Assembly: GCA_964526695.1 (NCBI GenBank)
Contig: CAZGJA010000080.1
Location: 14,207 to 78,206 of the forward strand
DNA: 64,000 nucleotides
Direction: 5' to 3'
Source: JABWBH01 sp964526695
Lineage (GTDB): Bacteria > Planctomycetota > Phycisphaerae > UBA1845
Below are positions 41,907-52,059 of the stretch, piece after piece. Made by a program: the position numbers and the translations under genes. Within the stretch, counting starts at the first letter, position 1. Every line of letters begins with the position of its first letter. Under the pieces are notes generated by a model, which saw only the letters and a program-made list of their open reading frames with translations, was not told where the DNA came from and made no database searches.

Positions 41907-43556
41907 TTATGGCTCGACCCCCGCCGCCGCGTACAGGCTGGTCCACGCCTGACGCAGCCGGATGCGCGCCAGCGCCAGCTCCGCGTCCGCCGCGATGAAA
42001 TCCCGCTGCGCTTCGTTCAGCCGCGTCAGCGACTCCTTCCCCGCCTGATACGACTCCTGCACGATCCGCCGGTTCTCCATGCTGATCCGCACCGACTGCT
42101 CCTGCAGCACGATTTCCCGCTGCGCCTGCTCCACGTCGATGATCGCCCGGCGCACGTCGGCCTCCACCGCCAGCCGCCGCGACCGCAGCAGCGCCTCCGC
42201 CTCGCGCTTCCGCGCCGCCGCCTCCAGCACCGACTGCCGACGCAAGCCGCCCGTGAACAGATCCCACCGAAGCTCGACCGCCGCGGCCGTGGACTGATCC
42301 TCCTCACTGAACTCCAGGTTCGACGTGCGATCGAACCCCCACGAACCGCTGACCGACACCATCGGCTGATACAGCCCGCGCGCGGCCGCGATGTTCTGCT
42401 CTTCGCTGCGAACGAGGGAATGGAATTGGTGCAGGTCGGGTCGATGCTCCGCCGCGCGGGCGATCCAAGCCTCCGGGTCCGGCGCGGCAAGCTCCTCCGC
42501 CGATTCCGGACTCAGCGGCGAGAGCTGCACGCCTTCAGGAAACGCCGCCCCGGACACGCCCATCAGCTCCGCCAGCAGCACCAGTCCGGTCCGTCGGACG
42601 GCCTCCGCCACCGTCACGTTCGCCAGCGCCGCCGTGGCGCGAAGCTCGAAGTTGCCCACGTCCGCCCCGCCCACCTTGTGCGCCTCGAACAGCTTGCGCG
42701 TCACGTCGAGCTGCTCACGGCTGAAGGTCTCGTCCGCGCGGGCGATGCGAAGCTGCTCCTCGCCGAGCTGCGCCTGGTGATACGCCGTGCGCACCGCCTG
42801 CAGGATGAGCCGCCGCGCGTCCTCGCGCGAAGACCGGGCGGCGTCCTCGACGTGCTTCGCCGCCCGCGCCCGCGCGTCGCGGACGAACCCGTCATACACC
42901 GTCCACGAGACGCTCATCGACGCCGAGTGTTCCGAAAACGAATTGCGGTCGCCCGTTGCGTCGTTCCCGCTGAACAGCGGTCGCCGCAGCGCGCTCAAGA
43001 TCGTCGAAAGATCGAAAAGACTTTCGCTGCTCGGTTGCGACGCCAGCACCGGCGCCGGCTGCAACCCCAGCGCCAGCCGGTTGCGGCTGGCCGGCGTGTG
43101 AAACGTTCGCGCCGATTTGTGCCCGAACGCAATCAGCGGCCAGAACGCCGACTGCGCCTGCCCGACGCGCGCCTGCGCGGCCTCGAATCGCGCCAGCGCC
43201 GCGTGAATGTCCGGGTTGCTCCGCAGCGCCACCCCTTCCGCCTGCTCCAACGTCAACATCCCGTCCGCGGGCCACGCGGGTTCGCTCGATGTCGCGCCCG
43301 ACGCATCCGCCTCGTCTGGCTGCTTTTCGTGACCTTCCGCCGTGGAAGCGCGCAACTCGTCGCCGCCGTCAGCCGCAAGAAACTCCGTGGGAACGGACAG
43401 TTGCCGCTCACGCTCCTCCGTGGTGCGACAGCCCCCGGCAACAAGGATGCCCGCAATCAGGAGAAGGAGTCTGCATCCGATCCCGGCTGCCGCAGGTCCG
43501 CAGGGGGGAACGGGTCCGCAGCAGCGGACCCGTGGACCCGCGCAGTAGTGTCGCAT
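41907..43556 (-). CDS. TolC-like outer membrane factor of the RND set (lipoprotein)
   Basis: A 549-residue protein. The lipobox LLLLIAGILVAGGC precedes a long helical barrel with two OEP repeats (LTLEQAEGVALRSNPDIHAA and AARGLYQPMVSVSGSWGFD), tunnel helices (ARRLILQAVRTAYHQAQLGE) and a C-terminal LIRLRQAWTSLYAAAG-like end. It forms the outer membrane exit of a tripartite pump. ATG 43556 has no good ribosome-binding site, and residues about 8-16 are encoded by a repeat hairpin (43510-43533), so the N-terminus may have been rebuilt by repeat DNA. The pump and adaptor lie upstream on the same strand. Confidence 0.85.
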   Translation of the reverse strand: MRHYCAGPRVRCCGPVPPCGPAAAGIGCRLLLLIAGILVAGGCRTTEERERQLSVPTEFLAADGGDELRASTAEGHEKQPDEADASGATSSEPAWPADGMLTLEQAEGVALRSNPDIHAALARFEAAQARVGQAQSAFWPLIAFGHKSARTFHTPASRNRLALGLQPAPVLASQPSSESLFDLSTILSALRRPLFSGNDATGDRNSFSEHSASMSVSWTVYDGFVRDARARAAKHVEDAARSSREDARRLILQAVRTAYHQAQLGEEQLRIARADETFSREQLDVTRKLFEAHKVGGADVGNFELRATAALANVTVAEAVRRTGLVLLAELMGVSGAAFPEGVQLSPLSPESAEELAAPDPEAWIARAAEHRPDLHQFHSLVRSEEQNIAAARGLYQPMVSVSGSWGFDRTSNLEFSEEDQSTAAAVELRWDLFTGGLRRQSVLEAAARKREAEALLRSRRLAVEADVRRAIIDVEQAQREIVLQEQSVRISMENRRIVQESYQAGKESLTRLNEAQRDFIAADAELALARIRLRQAWTSLYAAAGVEP

Positions 43557-43709
43557 CTCGGCAAGGCTAGCCCCCGCGCGGGCGCTGCCCTCGCGCGCAG
43601 CTTGCGTCCGCCGCTCACCGTTGGTCATCTTGGACCGAGGCTCCTGCGTCTCCATCTGCCTCCGATGCGCAGCGTCTTGAAGGTCTTGAGGTTGCGACGC
43701 GGCGTGCCT

Positions 43710-43925
43710 TTGTGCCCCGGAGGGGCATTCGAGAATAGCCCAGCCATTCATGGCTGGGGGCGCGGGATTCGGACAGCGCAGTCCCGGAGGGACGGCTGAT
43801 GGGCAGCGCGATGGGTACACGTCATCTCCGAAGTTCATCCGTCCCTCCGGGACTTTCGGTCCATCGCCGCGACCACCCCAGCGATAAATCGCTGGGCTAT
43901 TCTCGAATGCCCCTCCGGGGCACAA
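43710..43925. repeat. 216-bp palindromic element with 35-bp arms
   Basis: Left arm 43710-43744 (TTGTGCCCCGGAGGGGCATT CGAGAATAGCCCAGC) and right arm 43891-43925 are near-exact reverse complements. Inside, AGTCCCGGAGGGACGG (about 43780) answers CCGTCCCTCCGGGACT (about 43839), and CCCAGCGATAAATCGCTGGG makes another stem. It occupies the gap between the pump and outer membrane factor genes (43557-44028); no gene is seen. Confidence 0.85.
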
Positions 43926-44028
43926 CATCTCCCGTCGATTTCCCGGCATGATCGTAAGTTCATGCAATTCCAATTCCCAGCAACCGTAGTCAAGTGGAGA
44001 CTCAGTTTGAGCCTTTATCGCCATCGCG

Positions 44029-47000
44029 TCATCCATGCGCCGCAGGCGCCCCATGCTCCACCCGTGCCCCGCGCTCCACCTGCTCCGCGCTGGGAAACGC
44101 CCCGCCGCGCACCAGCCAGCGGCCCGCCCGGCGCACGTCATTCGACATCAGAACCATCGCCGGCACCAGCACCAGCGTCACCAGCGTCGAAAACGCCAGC
44201 CCGAAGCTCATCGCCACCGCCATTGGAATCACGCTGTACACTTCCCCGCTCGTGTCGAACGAAATCGGCACGATCCCCAGCACCGTCGTCACCGACGTCA
44301 GCACCACCGCCGTGAATCGCGCCTTGCCCGACTCGAACACCGCCTCGCGCACCGTCGCGCCCGCCCGGAGCCGGTCGTTGATGAAGTCGATCAGCACCAA
44401 CACGTTGTTCACCACGATCCCCGACAGCCCCAGCATCCCGAACAAGCTCATCAGCGTGATGTCGTAACCCATCAGAACATGACCGAGGATCGCCCCCACC
44501 AGCCCGATCGGAATCGCCGACATGATCACCATCGGCTGATGATACGAACCCAGGATGATCGCCAGCATCACGTACATCCCGATCATCGCCAGCGTCGCGC
44601 CGCGCCCCAGACTGCTGAGCGACTCCTGCACCAGCTCGCGCTGCCCGGCCACGCGGAAACGCATCCCTTCGTGGCGTCCGACCAGCTCCGGCAGGAACTG
44701 CGGCGTCAGCGCGCCCACGATCTGCTCCGCGTTCGCGCGCCGCTCGTCGATGTCCGCGTACACCTCGACTTTCCTCACGCCTGACTCGTGCTCGATTGAT
44801 CCATAGCCGCGGACCCACTCGACCTGCACGGCCTCGTGGAACGGGATCTCCGCGCCCTGCTGCGTGCGGAACCGCGCGTTCTCCAGCGACGCCAGACTGC
44901 TGCGCTCATCCAGCGGGTAGCGCACGCGCACCCACACCTCGTCGCGCCCGCGCTGCAGCCGCAGCGCGTCTCCGCCGAAAAACCCCTGCCGAAGCTGCGT
45001 CGCCACGTCGCTCACCGTCAACCCCAGCAGCCGCGCCTCCGGCTTCAGCGCCACGCGCAGCTCGCGCTTCCCCGCTGAAAGGTCATCATGCACCGACCAC
45101 ACCCCGTCGAAGGAGGCGAGCTTGCGTTCCAGCTCGTCGGCGGCCTGGCGGAGGTCGTCGAGGTCCGGTCCCATCAGGCGAATCTCGATGGGGCGGTCCG
45201 TCGGTCCGATGAGGTCCGGCTCGACCTTGAACTGCATGGCCTCGGGGATATCGCCGGCAGCATGCCGCCAGCGGTCGATGATCTGCCGGTCACGAATCCA
45301 CCGCTTCCCCGGCGCCATCAGCTCCACCTTCACCTCGCAGAGGTTGTTTCCGCGCCGCGGCAGGAATTCGTTCCAGGATCCCAGCGTCGCATAAACGTGC
45401 CGCACCAGTTTGCCCTTCTCATGCGGCGCCAGCTCCGCGTCGTCGTTGAGCGACCACGCCGCCTCCTCCAGCCGCGTCAGGATCCGCCGGCTCGCCTCCT
45501 CCGGCGTGCCCTCGGGCAGCTCGACGCGGGCGCGCAGAATCGTGTTGTCGTCGTTCTCCAGCAGCACCAGCGGCAGCCGCCCGCCCACCACCAGCCCCAC
45601 GCACACCAGCACCAGCGCCGCCGCGCCGGACACGAACACGTAGCGGTGATCCAGCGCGAACCGGTACACCGGCTCATACACGCGCTCGATGACGCGCTGC
45701 AGCATCCCGTCGAGAAACCGCCGCACCCGCGTCCGCGTGTCGCGCAAGGATCGAAACGCCTCCAGCCCCCCGTGATAACGCAGGTGCGGCGGCAGGATCA
45801 GCAGCACCTCCACCAGCGACGCCGTCAGCGCCGCGATGATCACGATCGGCACCTCGCGCACGAACTTGCCCATGAGCCCCGCGACGAAGAACAGCGGAAT
45901 GAACGCGATGATCGTCGTCAACGACGACCCCACCACCGGCATGGCCACGTCCATCACGCCCTCGATCGTCGCCGTGTCCGGATCCTCGCCGCGCATCGCC
46001 CGCGCGTAGATGCTCTCGCTGATGACGATCGCGTCGTCGTCGATCATGCCGCCCACCATGATCAGCGCGAACAGGCTGATCATGTTCAGCGTGTGGTCCG
46101 TCCCCTGCATGACCAGCAGCGCGCCCGCGTAAGCCACCGGCAAACCCATCATCACCCACAGCGACACGCGCGGACGCATGAACAGCGCCAGCGCCACCAC
46201 CATCAGCGCCAGCCCCTGCAGACCGTTCGACAGCAGCATGCCCACGCGGTTGTCGATCTCCACCGAGCCGTCGCCCCAGGCGGCGATCGACAGGGCCTCC
46301 GGGAGCGCGGCCCGCTTGCGCTCGACGTAGTCGCGCACCTGCGCCGCGAGCGTGATCGTGTCCTGTTGCGGCGTCTTGAACACCGCCACGACCGCGCAGC
46401 GCTTCCCGTCGAACCGGCCCTCGACCGTCGCCTCCTCGAAGCCTTCGCGCACGTCGGCGATCTGCCCCAGCCGCACCTGCGTTCCGTCCGGCTGCGAGAG
46501 CACCGCCATGTCCGCGTAGTCCGTCGCGGTCATGCGACGCCCCGTCACCCGCAGCACCAGCTCCTCGCGCGACGTCCGCAACAGCCCCGCGGGAAGGTCC
46601 AGGCTGTTGGCGGCCACCGCCTGCATGATCTTCTCGAACGTCAGCGCGTAGGCGCGCAGCGAGTCCTCCCGCACCTCGATGGTGATCTCCCGTTCGCGCA
46701 CGCCCCACGTCGCCACCTGCGAAATCTCCGGCAGCGTCATCAGGTCGTCGCGGACGTCGCGCGCGTAATCGCGCAGCGTGGCCTCGGGAACCTCGCCGAA
46801 GAGTGAGACGTTGATCACGCCCGTGCGCAGCGCCAGCTCGCGGACGATCGGCTTCTCCGCCTCCGGCGGCAGAGAGTCCACCTGCTCCACCGCGAGCCGA
46901 AGGTCATCGAGCACCCTCGCCTTGTCCGCCTTCTCGTGCAGAAAGGCGATCACCAGCCCGTGCCCCTCCGACGACACTGACGACAGCTCGCGGATCCCCT

Positions 47001-47226
47001 CGATCCCCGACATCGCTTCTTCGATCGGCGTGCACACGGCCGACTCGACGTCCGTCGGACCCGCGCCAGGATAGACCACGTCCACGGCGATGCGGTCGAT
47101 GGAAAACGCGGGGTAGCGCTCGCGCACCATGGACCGCGCAGCGTAAAACCCGCCGGCCACGATGCAGAGCATCAGCATGTTCGCCGAGACCGGATTGCGG
47201 ACGCCGAAGGTAATCAGACTGCGCAT
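44029..47226 (-). CDS. RND-family efflux pump (AcrB-type)
   Basis: A 1065-residue inner membrane pump. I start it at ATG 47226 (MRSLITFGVRNPVSANMLML); GTG 47247 is in frame but less like the family. Marks: first-helix FGVRNPVSANML, porter loops, TM4 with MIDDDAIVISESIY (proton-relay acids), GSSLTTIIAFIPLFF, the second half with NNVLVLIDFIND and VLTSVTTVLGIVPI. Substrates could be drugs or metals; MMPL-like and HAE-1 types both fit. The adaptor is upstream, the outer membrane factor downstream, all on the reverse strand. Confidence 0.95.
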   Translation of the reverse strand: MRSLITFGVRNPVSANMLMLCIVAGGFYAARSMVRERYPAFSIDRIAVDVVYPGAGPTDVESAVCTPIEEAMSGIEGIRELSSVSSEGHGLVIAFLHEKADKARVLDDLRLAVEQVDSLPPEAEKPIVRELALRTGVINVSLFGEVPEATLRDYARDVRDDLMTLPEISQVATWGVREREITIEVREDSLRAYALTFEKIMQAVAANSLDLPAGLLRTSREELVLRVTGRRMTATDYADMAVLSQPDGTQVRLGQIADVREGFEEATVEGRFDGKRCAVVAVFKTPQQDTITLAAQVRDYVERKRAALPEALSIAAWGDGSVEIDNRVGMLLSNGLQGLALMVVALALFMRPRVSLWVMMGLPVAYAGALLVMQGTDHTLNMISLFALIMVGGMIDDDAIVISESIYARAMRGEDPDTATIEGVMDVAMPVVGSSLTTIIAFIPLFFVAGLMGKFVREVPIVIIAALTASLVEVLLILPPHLRYHGGLEAFRSLRDTRTRVRRFLDGMLQRVIERVYEPVYRFALDHRYVFVSGAAALVLVCVGLVVGGRLPLVLLENDDNTILRARVELPEGTPEEASRRILTRLEEAAWSLNDDAELAPHEKGKLVRHVYATLGSWNEFLPRRGNNLCEVKVELMAPGKRWIRDRQIIDRWRHAAGDIPEAMQFKVEPDLIGPTDRPIEIRLMGPDLDDLRQAADELERKLASFDGVWSVHDDLSAGKRELRVALKPEARLLGLTVSDVATQLRQGFFGGDALRLQRGRDEVWVRVRYPLDERSSLASLENARFRTQQGAEIPFHEAVQVEWVRGYGSIEHESGVRKVEVYADIDERRANAEQIVGALTPQFLPELVGRHEGMRFRVAGQRELVQESLSSLGRGATLAMIGMYVMLAIILGSYHQPMVIMSAIPIGLVGAILGHVLMGYDITLMSLFGMLGLSGIVVNNVLVLIDFINDRLRAGATVREAVFESGKARFTAVVLTSVTTVLGIVPISFDTSGEVYSVIPMAVAMSFGLAFSTLVTLVLVPAMVLMSNDVRRAGRWLVRGGAFPSAEQVERGARVEHGAPAAHG

Positions 47227-47260
47227 GAAGGAACCCGTCGCCCGCACATCCCAGCGAGTT

Positions 47261-47302
47261 TCAGAGCCGCGCCCGTGAGGAGCCGCGCCCGCAAGGAAGC
47301 GG
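47261..47302. repeat. SEPR-type repeat, single-arm copy
   Basis: TCAGAGCCGCGCCCGTGAGG AGCCGCGCCCGCAAGGAAGC GG: two tandem half-arms of the palindrome seen in mnmE and at 41747. It sits 35 bp before the pump gene in the 288-bp gap. Confidence 0.6.
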
Positions 47303-47514
47303 TCCTTGCGCCTGGGGGACCGGCTTTCCAGCCGGTCAGCTCAGGCGGGCCATGTCCGCCTCCGCGGCCGCCAAGCTCCCGCGTGCGCGCCCAAGCCGAT
47401 GGTCTGATTTCGACAAGAACGGCGACTCCTCGCGCCTGAGCCCGCGTGCCGCCACTCAAGGATCCAATGAACTTCGGCGCGAATGGGGCAACGCGACCGT
47501 CCGCGCCATCACGG

Positions 47515-48945
47515 TCAGTCCGCCGAAACCAGCCGCACGGCGGAGCTGCCGAATGCCGAATCCCTCCGCGACCGCGCCTCCGCGACCAGCTCATCCCCCA
47601 GCCGTATCGACATGCCCGGCACCGGGCGCGACAGCGGCGACACGATCACGCGGTCCCCGTCCGCAAGCTCACAGGCGTCCGACGACTCGTCCCGACCCTG
47701 AAAGTCCACGAGAACTTCGTCGCTGGCGGACCGCAGCATCGGAACCCGCCGAACACCGAGCCGCCCCAACCGCGGATCGGACGACGCTGGATCATCCTCG
47801 AAAACGTACACGAACGACTGGTCCTGAATCGCATGACGCGGAACCACCAGCGCGGCCTCGACGGGCCTCGCCGGAATCTCCGCCCGACAGAACATGCCGA
47901 TCGAAATCGGCGGCTTGTCAGACCCGCCGTCAAAGTTCAGCCCTAGGTCCACCCCGCGCAGCTCCACGGCGATGCGCGCCATCCGCGTGGCCTCATCCAG
48001 CCGCTCGAACCGCGTGACCCGCCCGTTCCACTCGTACTCGTGCCCGAACAGCGACCAGCGCACGACCACGTGCGGCGCTTCGGGCGATCCCTCGTCGCCC
48101 CTCGCCGCCGCCGTCACGTCGTCATGAATCCAGCGCAGCTCCCTCGGATCCACGACGGCCGAAATCTCGAACGCCGCAAGGTCCGTCAGCGTCGCAATCG
48201 CCAGCAGCGCCGTCACATACTGGCTGGACCGGGCCGACACGGCCTCCACCCGCGCGTCGAACGGACACAGAATCCGGGTGTTCTCCAGATCGTGCTCCGC
48301 CTGCTTGAGCCCCGCCCGCGCCGCGTCGAGCTGCGCCTCGGTCTCCGCGATCGTCAGCGGGATCAGCCGCACCCGCGAGTCCAGCTCGAGCACTTCCGCT
48401 TTCAGACGTAGGTAAGATTGCTCATCCGCATGGAGCTGTACGCCGCTCAGAGTGGTTTTGCCGAGGCCAGTGCTGGCGTTGAACTCCTGCTCCGCGATGT
48501 CCACCATCCTCTGCGAGACTTTGATCCGCCCGTCCAGCGACGCAAGCTCCTCCTGCTGCCGCTTGATGCTGGCTTCCAGCCGCCGCACCCCGGCATTGGC
48601 CGAGTCGACCTGCGCCTGGTACACGATGGGATCGATCTCAAACAGCAGCTCGTCCTTGGCGATGGTCTTCCCCTCCGCCAGATCCGGGTGCGAAAAGACC
48701 AACCGCCCGCTCACGTTGGGGACCACTCGAACCTGTTTCTCAGGTCTGAGATTGCCATACCCGACGATCGGCTCGTCAAACACCCCCGCGCGGACCTGGG
48801 TCGCCTGCACCGTCGGCACGGACGCGGCCACCTCATGACCGCCCGGTTCGGGCCGAGTCGCCGCCAGCCAAGCCAGCGTCGCGATCCCGCCCCCGAGCAG
48901 CCCCAAGCTCAGCACGAAGTTGATGCCAACACGAAGCTTATTCAT
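47515..48945 (-). CDS. RND periplasmic adaptor (HlyD/AcrA-type)
   Basis: A 476-residue adaptor with GAGGG 5 nt before ATG 48945 and an N-terminal anchor (LRVGINFVLSLGLLGGGIAT). Lipoyl half-motifs bracket a coiled-coil hairpin: VVPNVSGRLVFSHPDLAEGK before, HDLENTRILCPFDARVEAVS after, with ANAGVRRLEASIKRQQEELA in the coil. A beta-barrel (WNGRVTRFERLDEATRMARI) and membrane-proximal domain follow. It bridges the RND pump and the TolC-like factor. First gene of the three-gene set. Confidence 0.93.
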   Translation of the reverse strand: MNKLRVGINFVLSLGLLGGGIATLAWLAATRPEPGGHEVAASVPTVQATQVRAGVFDEPIVGYGNLRPEKQVRVVPNVSGRLVFSHPDLAEGKTIAKDELLFEIDPIVYQAQVDSANAGVRRLEASIKRQQEELASLDGRIKVSQRMVDIAEQEFNASTGLGKTTLSGVQLHADEQSYLRLKAEVLELDSRVRLIPLTIAETEAQLDAARAGLKQAEHDLENTRILCPFDARVEAVSARSSQYVTALLAIATLTDLAAFEISAVVDPRELRWIHDDVTAAARGDEGSPEAPHVVVRWSLFGHEYEWNGRVTRFERLDEATRMARIAVELRGVDLGLNFDGGSDKPPISIGMFCRAEIPARPVEAALVVPRHAIQDQSFVYVFEDDPASSDPRLGRLGVRRVPMLRSASDEVLVDFQGRDESSDACELADGDRVIVSPLSRPVPGMSIRLGDELVAEARSRRDSAFGSSAVRLVSAD

Positions 48946-49287
48946 TCAAGCCCTCAAGACGTTTTTGGATAGCACGAGCGGTTGCAGCGGCCTCCTGCCG
49001 ACTCGTTCACGCCCGACCTCGGAGCAAGCCCAGTCGCCGAACCGCGCCAAGCCGGCAACGGCTGCAGCTTCCCCCGAAACGCAAAGCGGGGCATTTGCGC
49101 ATAGGGGACCGGGAATGTCAATCGGGTAGGGGAGGGGTATCGACCCGCCTCTTTCCGCCATCCTTCCCCCCGCGCGCCTTATATGTATTATCGGTGCCCC
49201 AAGCGTCCAATCGTGCATCTTGTTTCACGCGACCGGCCCAGTTTCGTGATTGAATAACACAAGTAAACTGGTAGTTTATCACCGGGC
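48946..49287. promoter_or_regulatory. divergent promoter region, AT-rich core
   Basis: A 342-bp space between the RND adaptor (leftward) and the membrane TPR gene (rightward). TTATATGTATTAT at 49179-49191 and TTGAATAACACAAGTAAACT at about 49250 are the only AT-rich parts and likely hold promoters, but no clean -35/-10 pair could be set. Confidence 0.35.
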
Positions 49288-51564
49288 TTGAAAACGCTGC
49301 GTAATCAACTTGACGGCGGCCCGGTTAATGGGGGTCTGCCACATGATGCGGACGCGCTGGCGCGGCTGAATCGCTCGCCGCTCTCGAGAATGACAACCCT
49401 CATGGTTCTCGTGCTCGCAACCGTCGTTGGGTTTACCTTCGCTTCGACTTTGCATTTTGACTTTGTTAATTACGATGACGATGAAGTCGTCATCGAGAAC
49501 ACCCACGTGCATGGTCTGTCCGCTGAGAATCTGACCTGGATGTTCACCGAGTCGCGCGCGGGGCACTATCACCCGCTGACATGGCTCTCGCTGGCCCTCG
49601 ACTACCAGCTCCACGGCGGGCTGAGGCCGATGGGCTTCCATCTGACCAACCTGCTCCTGCACATCGCCGCTGCCGTCGGCGTGTTCCTCGTCAGCCGGGA
49701 GCTGATCCGGCCCGCCGCCAACGCCAGCGCCGCCGCTGACGCCGAATCGATCGCTGCGCGGCCCCTCGCTCCAACGGATGAACACACGACGTGGGGCGCC
49801 TTCATCGCGGCCCTGCTCTTCGCCGTTCACCCCCTGCGCGTCGAGTCGGTGGCATGGGTGACCGAGCGGCGCGACGTGCTCAGCGGAGCGTTCCTGCTGA
49901 TGGCCGTTTACTTCTACCTCGCCGGCGCCAAGCGGTCGTCGAAATCCGCGTATCGAACCCGAATGGCCGTAGCCTGGCTGATGTTCCTCCTCTCGCTGCT
50001 GTCGAAAGCATGGGGCATCACGCTTCCGGCCGTGCTGCTTATTCTCGATGTGTTTCCGTTGCGGCGAATCCGGCGCGGCCCGGACGGACGCCTTGCGGCG
50101 GATCGGGCCGTGTGGATCGAGAAGCTCGCCTTCGCCGTCCCGGCGATGGCGGCGGGCGTCGCGGCCATTCTGGCGCAGCGCGCGTCCGGCGCGCTTCAGC
50201 CCCTAGACTCGTACACGCCGTGGATGCGGCTCCTCCAGGCGCCCTACGCGCTGGGCTTCTATCTCGCCAAGACGCTCTGGCCCGCCGGGCTGGTTCCCTT
50301 CTATGGCTGGCCTGATGAGATGACCGAGATGTACGTGCCAGCGCTGGCCTCCGCCGCCGTGCTCATCGCCGCAGCGACGGCGATCTGGCGATCTCGACGA
50401 CGCTTCCCCGCCCTTGCCGCGGCCGCGGCAGCCTACGTGGTGCTCGTCTCGCCCGTGCTCGGCATCGCTCAGAGCGGACCTCAGCTCGTCGCGGACCGCT
50501 ACACTTACCTGTGCGTCATTCCCCTGATGATGCTGCTCGGCGGCGGAATATCTCGGCTCCTCACGCACGCCCGCCGACGCACGCTCGGCATCGCGGCCTG
50601 CGCGGCGGCGCTGGCGATCACCGCACTCCTGGTCGGCATGACCCGCCGACAGGTTTTGATCTGGCAGGACGGGTCGACCCTCTGGGCGCATCACGTCGCG
50701 CTTCGCCCTGACTGCCCCGTCGGGCACGTGAACTACGGATCCGCACTCTTCGATGAAGTGGCGGCCGTGGAAGACCGCAACGACCCGCGCCGAGCCGAGC
50801 TGCTCGAGGAGGCCTTCAGCCACTACGTGCGCGCATCGGAGCTGCGCCAGACGTATCTCATCGCCGTCCGCGGAGCGGGGCGATGTCTGATGGCCCTTCG
50901 CCGCCCTGAAGAGGCGCAGGCATGGTTTCAGCGGGCGCTCGAGCTTCACGACGATGACCCGGTGACGTTCATCGATGTCGCGGACTCGCTGGCGGCGCAG
51001 GGTCGGCTGGACGAGGCGCTCGAATGGTATCACCGCGCCGCGGACACTTCCGGCAAGGAGGCCTTCGAGGCGCGGTACGAAGCGGGCCGGCGCCTGCACG
51101 AAGCCGGACGCTTTGAAGAGGCCGCCGCGGAGTTCGAGCACGCCCTGCAGCTCAAGCAATCCGACGCCACCTGCTACCAGGCGCTGGCCGAGTCGCGCAT
51201 CGCGCTGAACCAGGATGTCGGCGCCATCGCCAGCCTCGAAGCGGCGCATCGACTCGACCCGGACTCCGTCGCCATCCGAGCACGACTCGCGTTCATGCTC
51301 GCCTCGACGGATCAAGACGTCCTGCGCGATCCGCCCCGGGCGCTGAACTTGGCACAGCAGGCTTTCGATCAATCCCGCGCCAAGGGCGTGGACGTGTACG
51401 AAGCCCTCGCCGCCGCGCACGCCGCGCAGGGCAACGTCGATCGCGCGGCCGCTCTGCTCGGCGAAATCCTCGCCCGCGCTCCGGCCGGCGCCTCGCTGAG
51501 CTGGATCGAGCGGCTGGAAAGGCAGCGAGCCCAATACCTCAAGGGCAACCCGCTGCGCGAGTAG
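49288..51564 (+). CDS. TMTC-like membrane TPR protein (second paralogue)
   Basis: A 758-residue protein similar in order to the 38627 gene: first helix MTTLMVLVLATVVGFTFAST, acidic FVNYDDDEVVIEN, MGFHLTNLLLHIAAAVGVFL, HPLRVESVAWVTERRDVLSG, a multi-span core, then about 280 residues of TPR units (WFQRALELHDDDPVTFIDVA, EALEWYHRAADTSG, EFEHALQLKQSDATCYQALA). Predicted GT-C glycosyltransferase or scaffold at the inner membrane. Start is TTG 49288 or ATG 49390; neither has a strong ribosome-binding site. Confidence 0.85.
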   Translation: MKTLRNQLDGGPVNGGLPHDADALARLNRSPLSRMTTLMVLVLATVVGFTFASTLHFDFVNYDDDEVVIENTHVHGLSAENLTWMFTESRAGHYHPLTWLSLALDYQLHGGLRPMGFHLTNLLLHIAAAVGVFLVSRELIRPAANASAAADAESIAARPLAPTDEHTTWGAFIAALLFAVHPLRVESVAWVTERRDVLSGAFLLMAVYFYLAGAKRSSKSAYRTRMAVAWLMFLLSLLSKAWGITLPAVLLILDVFPLRRIRRGPDGRLAADRAVWIEKLAFAVPAMAAGVAAILAQRASGALQPLDSYTPWMRLLQAPYALGFYLAKTLWPAGLVPFYGWPDEMTEMYVPALASAAVLIAAATAIWRSRRRFPALAAAAAAYVVLVSPVLGIAQSGPQLVADRYTYLCVIPLMMLLGGGISRLLTHARRRTLGIAACAAALAITALLVGMTRRQVLIWQDGSTLWAHHVALRPDCPVGHVNYGSALFDEVAAVEDRNDPRRAELLEEAFSHYVRASELRQTYLIAVRGAGRCLMALRRPEEAQAWFQRALELHDDDPVTFIDVADSLAAQGRLDEALEWYHRAADTSGKEAFEARYEAGRRLHEAGRFEEAAAEFEHALQLKQSDATCYQALAESRIALNQDVGAIASLEAAHRLDPDSVAIRARLAFMLASTDQDVLRDPPRALNLAQQAFDQSRAKGVDVYEALAAAHAAQGNVDRAAALLGEILARAPAGASLSWIERLERQRAQYLKGNPLRE

Positions 51565-51689
51565 CCGGCATGTCCGAGATCATCTCAAAGGTGATTCCGG
51601 ATCAGGGTAGCCCGTCGCGGCGCGGCAAACACGCGCTCCCGGCGCGCCGCGGTCGCAGGGTCTCCCCTTGCAATCACGGCGATTCCGCC

Positions 51690-51950
51690 ACAGGACCGTT
51701 GCGCCTTCGGACTCCGACCTCTTCACCGACACTCACGGTCCGCGCGCTTCGCATTGGGAGTCATGCCGGCGGATTCTCTTCGCACCATACCGCAGTGCTC
51801 ACCTGCACCTGGTCCAAAGGGGGGCGCGGTGCGCTTGAACGACGAGAACGCCCTGACCGTACGGCTGAAGGGCCCCGGCTGCATTGGTGAAGCCTACTAC
51901 ACGGCGCTGATCGGGAAGTACATAAACGGGTACGAGATACTGATCGCGTC
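51690..51950 (+). pseudogene. sulfatase relic 1
   Basis: A piece of about 85 codons matches the middle of the sulfatase at 54406. One frame reads AGGFSSHHTAVLTCTWSKGG, then after an extra G in a G6 run (51819-51824) the next frame reads AVRLNDENALTVRLK and ALIGKYINGYEILIASEHA. The intact counterparts are SGGFYSHNTGVLTNTW and VLIGKYMNGYEDLEVANERA. The match then stops at a palindromic repeat. Clearly non-coding decay. Confidence 0.75.
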
Positions 51951-52059
51951 AGAGCACGCAAGCGCACTCGCGCGAGGACTCGCGCGGTTCGCTCCCTGAC
52001 GGTCGCGGCTCCGTTGGCTATTGGCTGTTGCCTACTGCCTATTGCCTGCTGCCTGTTAC
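51949..52059. repeat. SEPR-type repeat plus TGCCTA-type simple repeat
   Basis: A decayed copy of the mnmE/41747 palindrome (TCAGAGCACGCAAGCGCACT CG to CGGTTCGCTCCCTGACGGTC GCGGCTCCG, ending 52013). It is followed by TTGGCTATTGGCTGTTGCCT and four more TGCC(T/A) steps up to the stop of the next gene. Confidence 0.6.
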
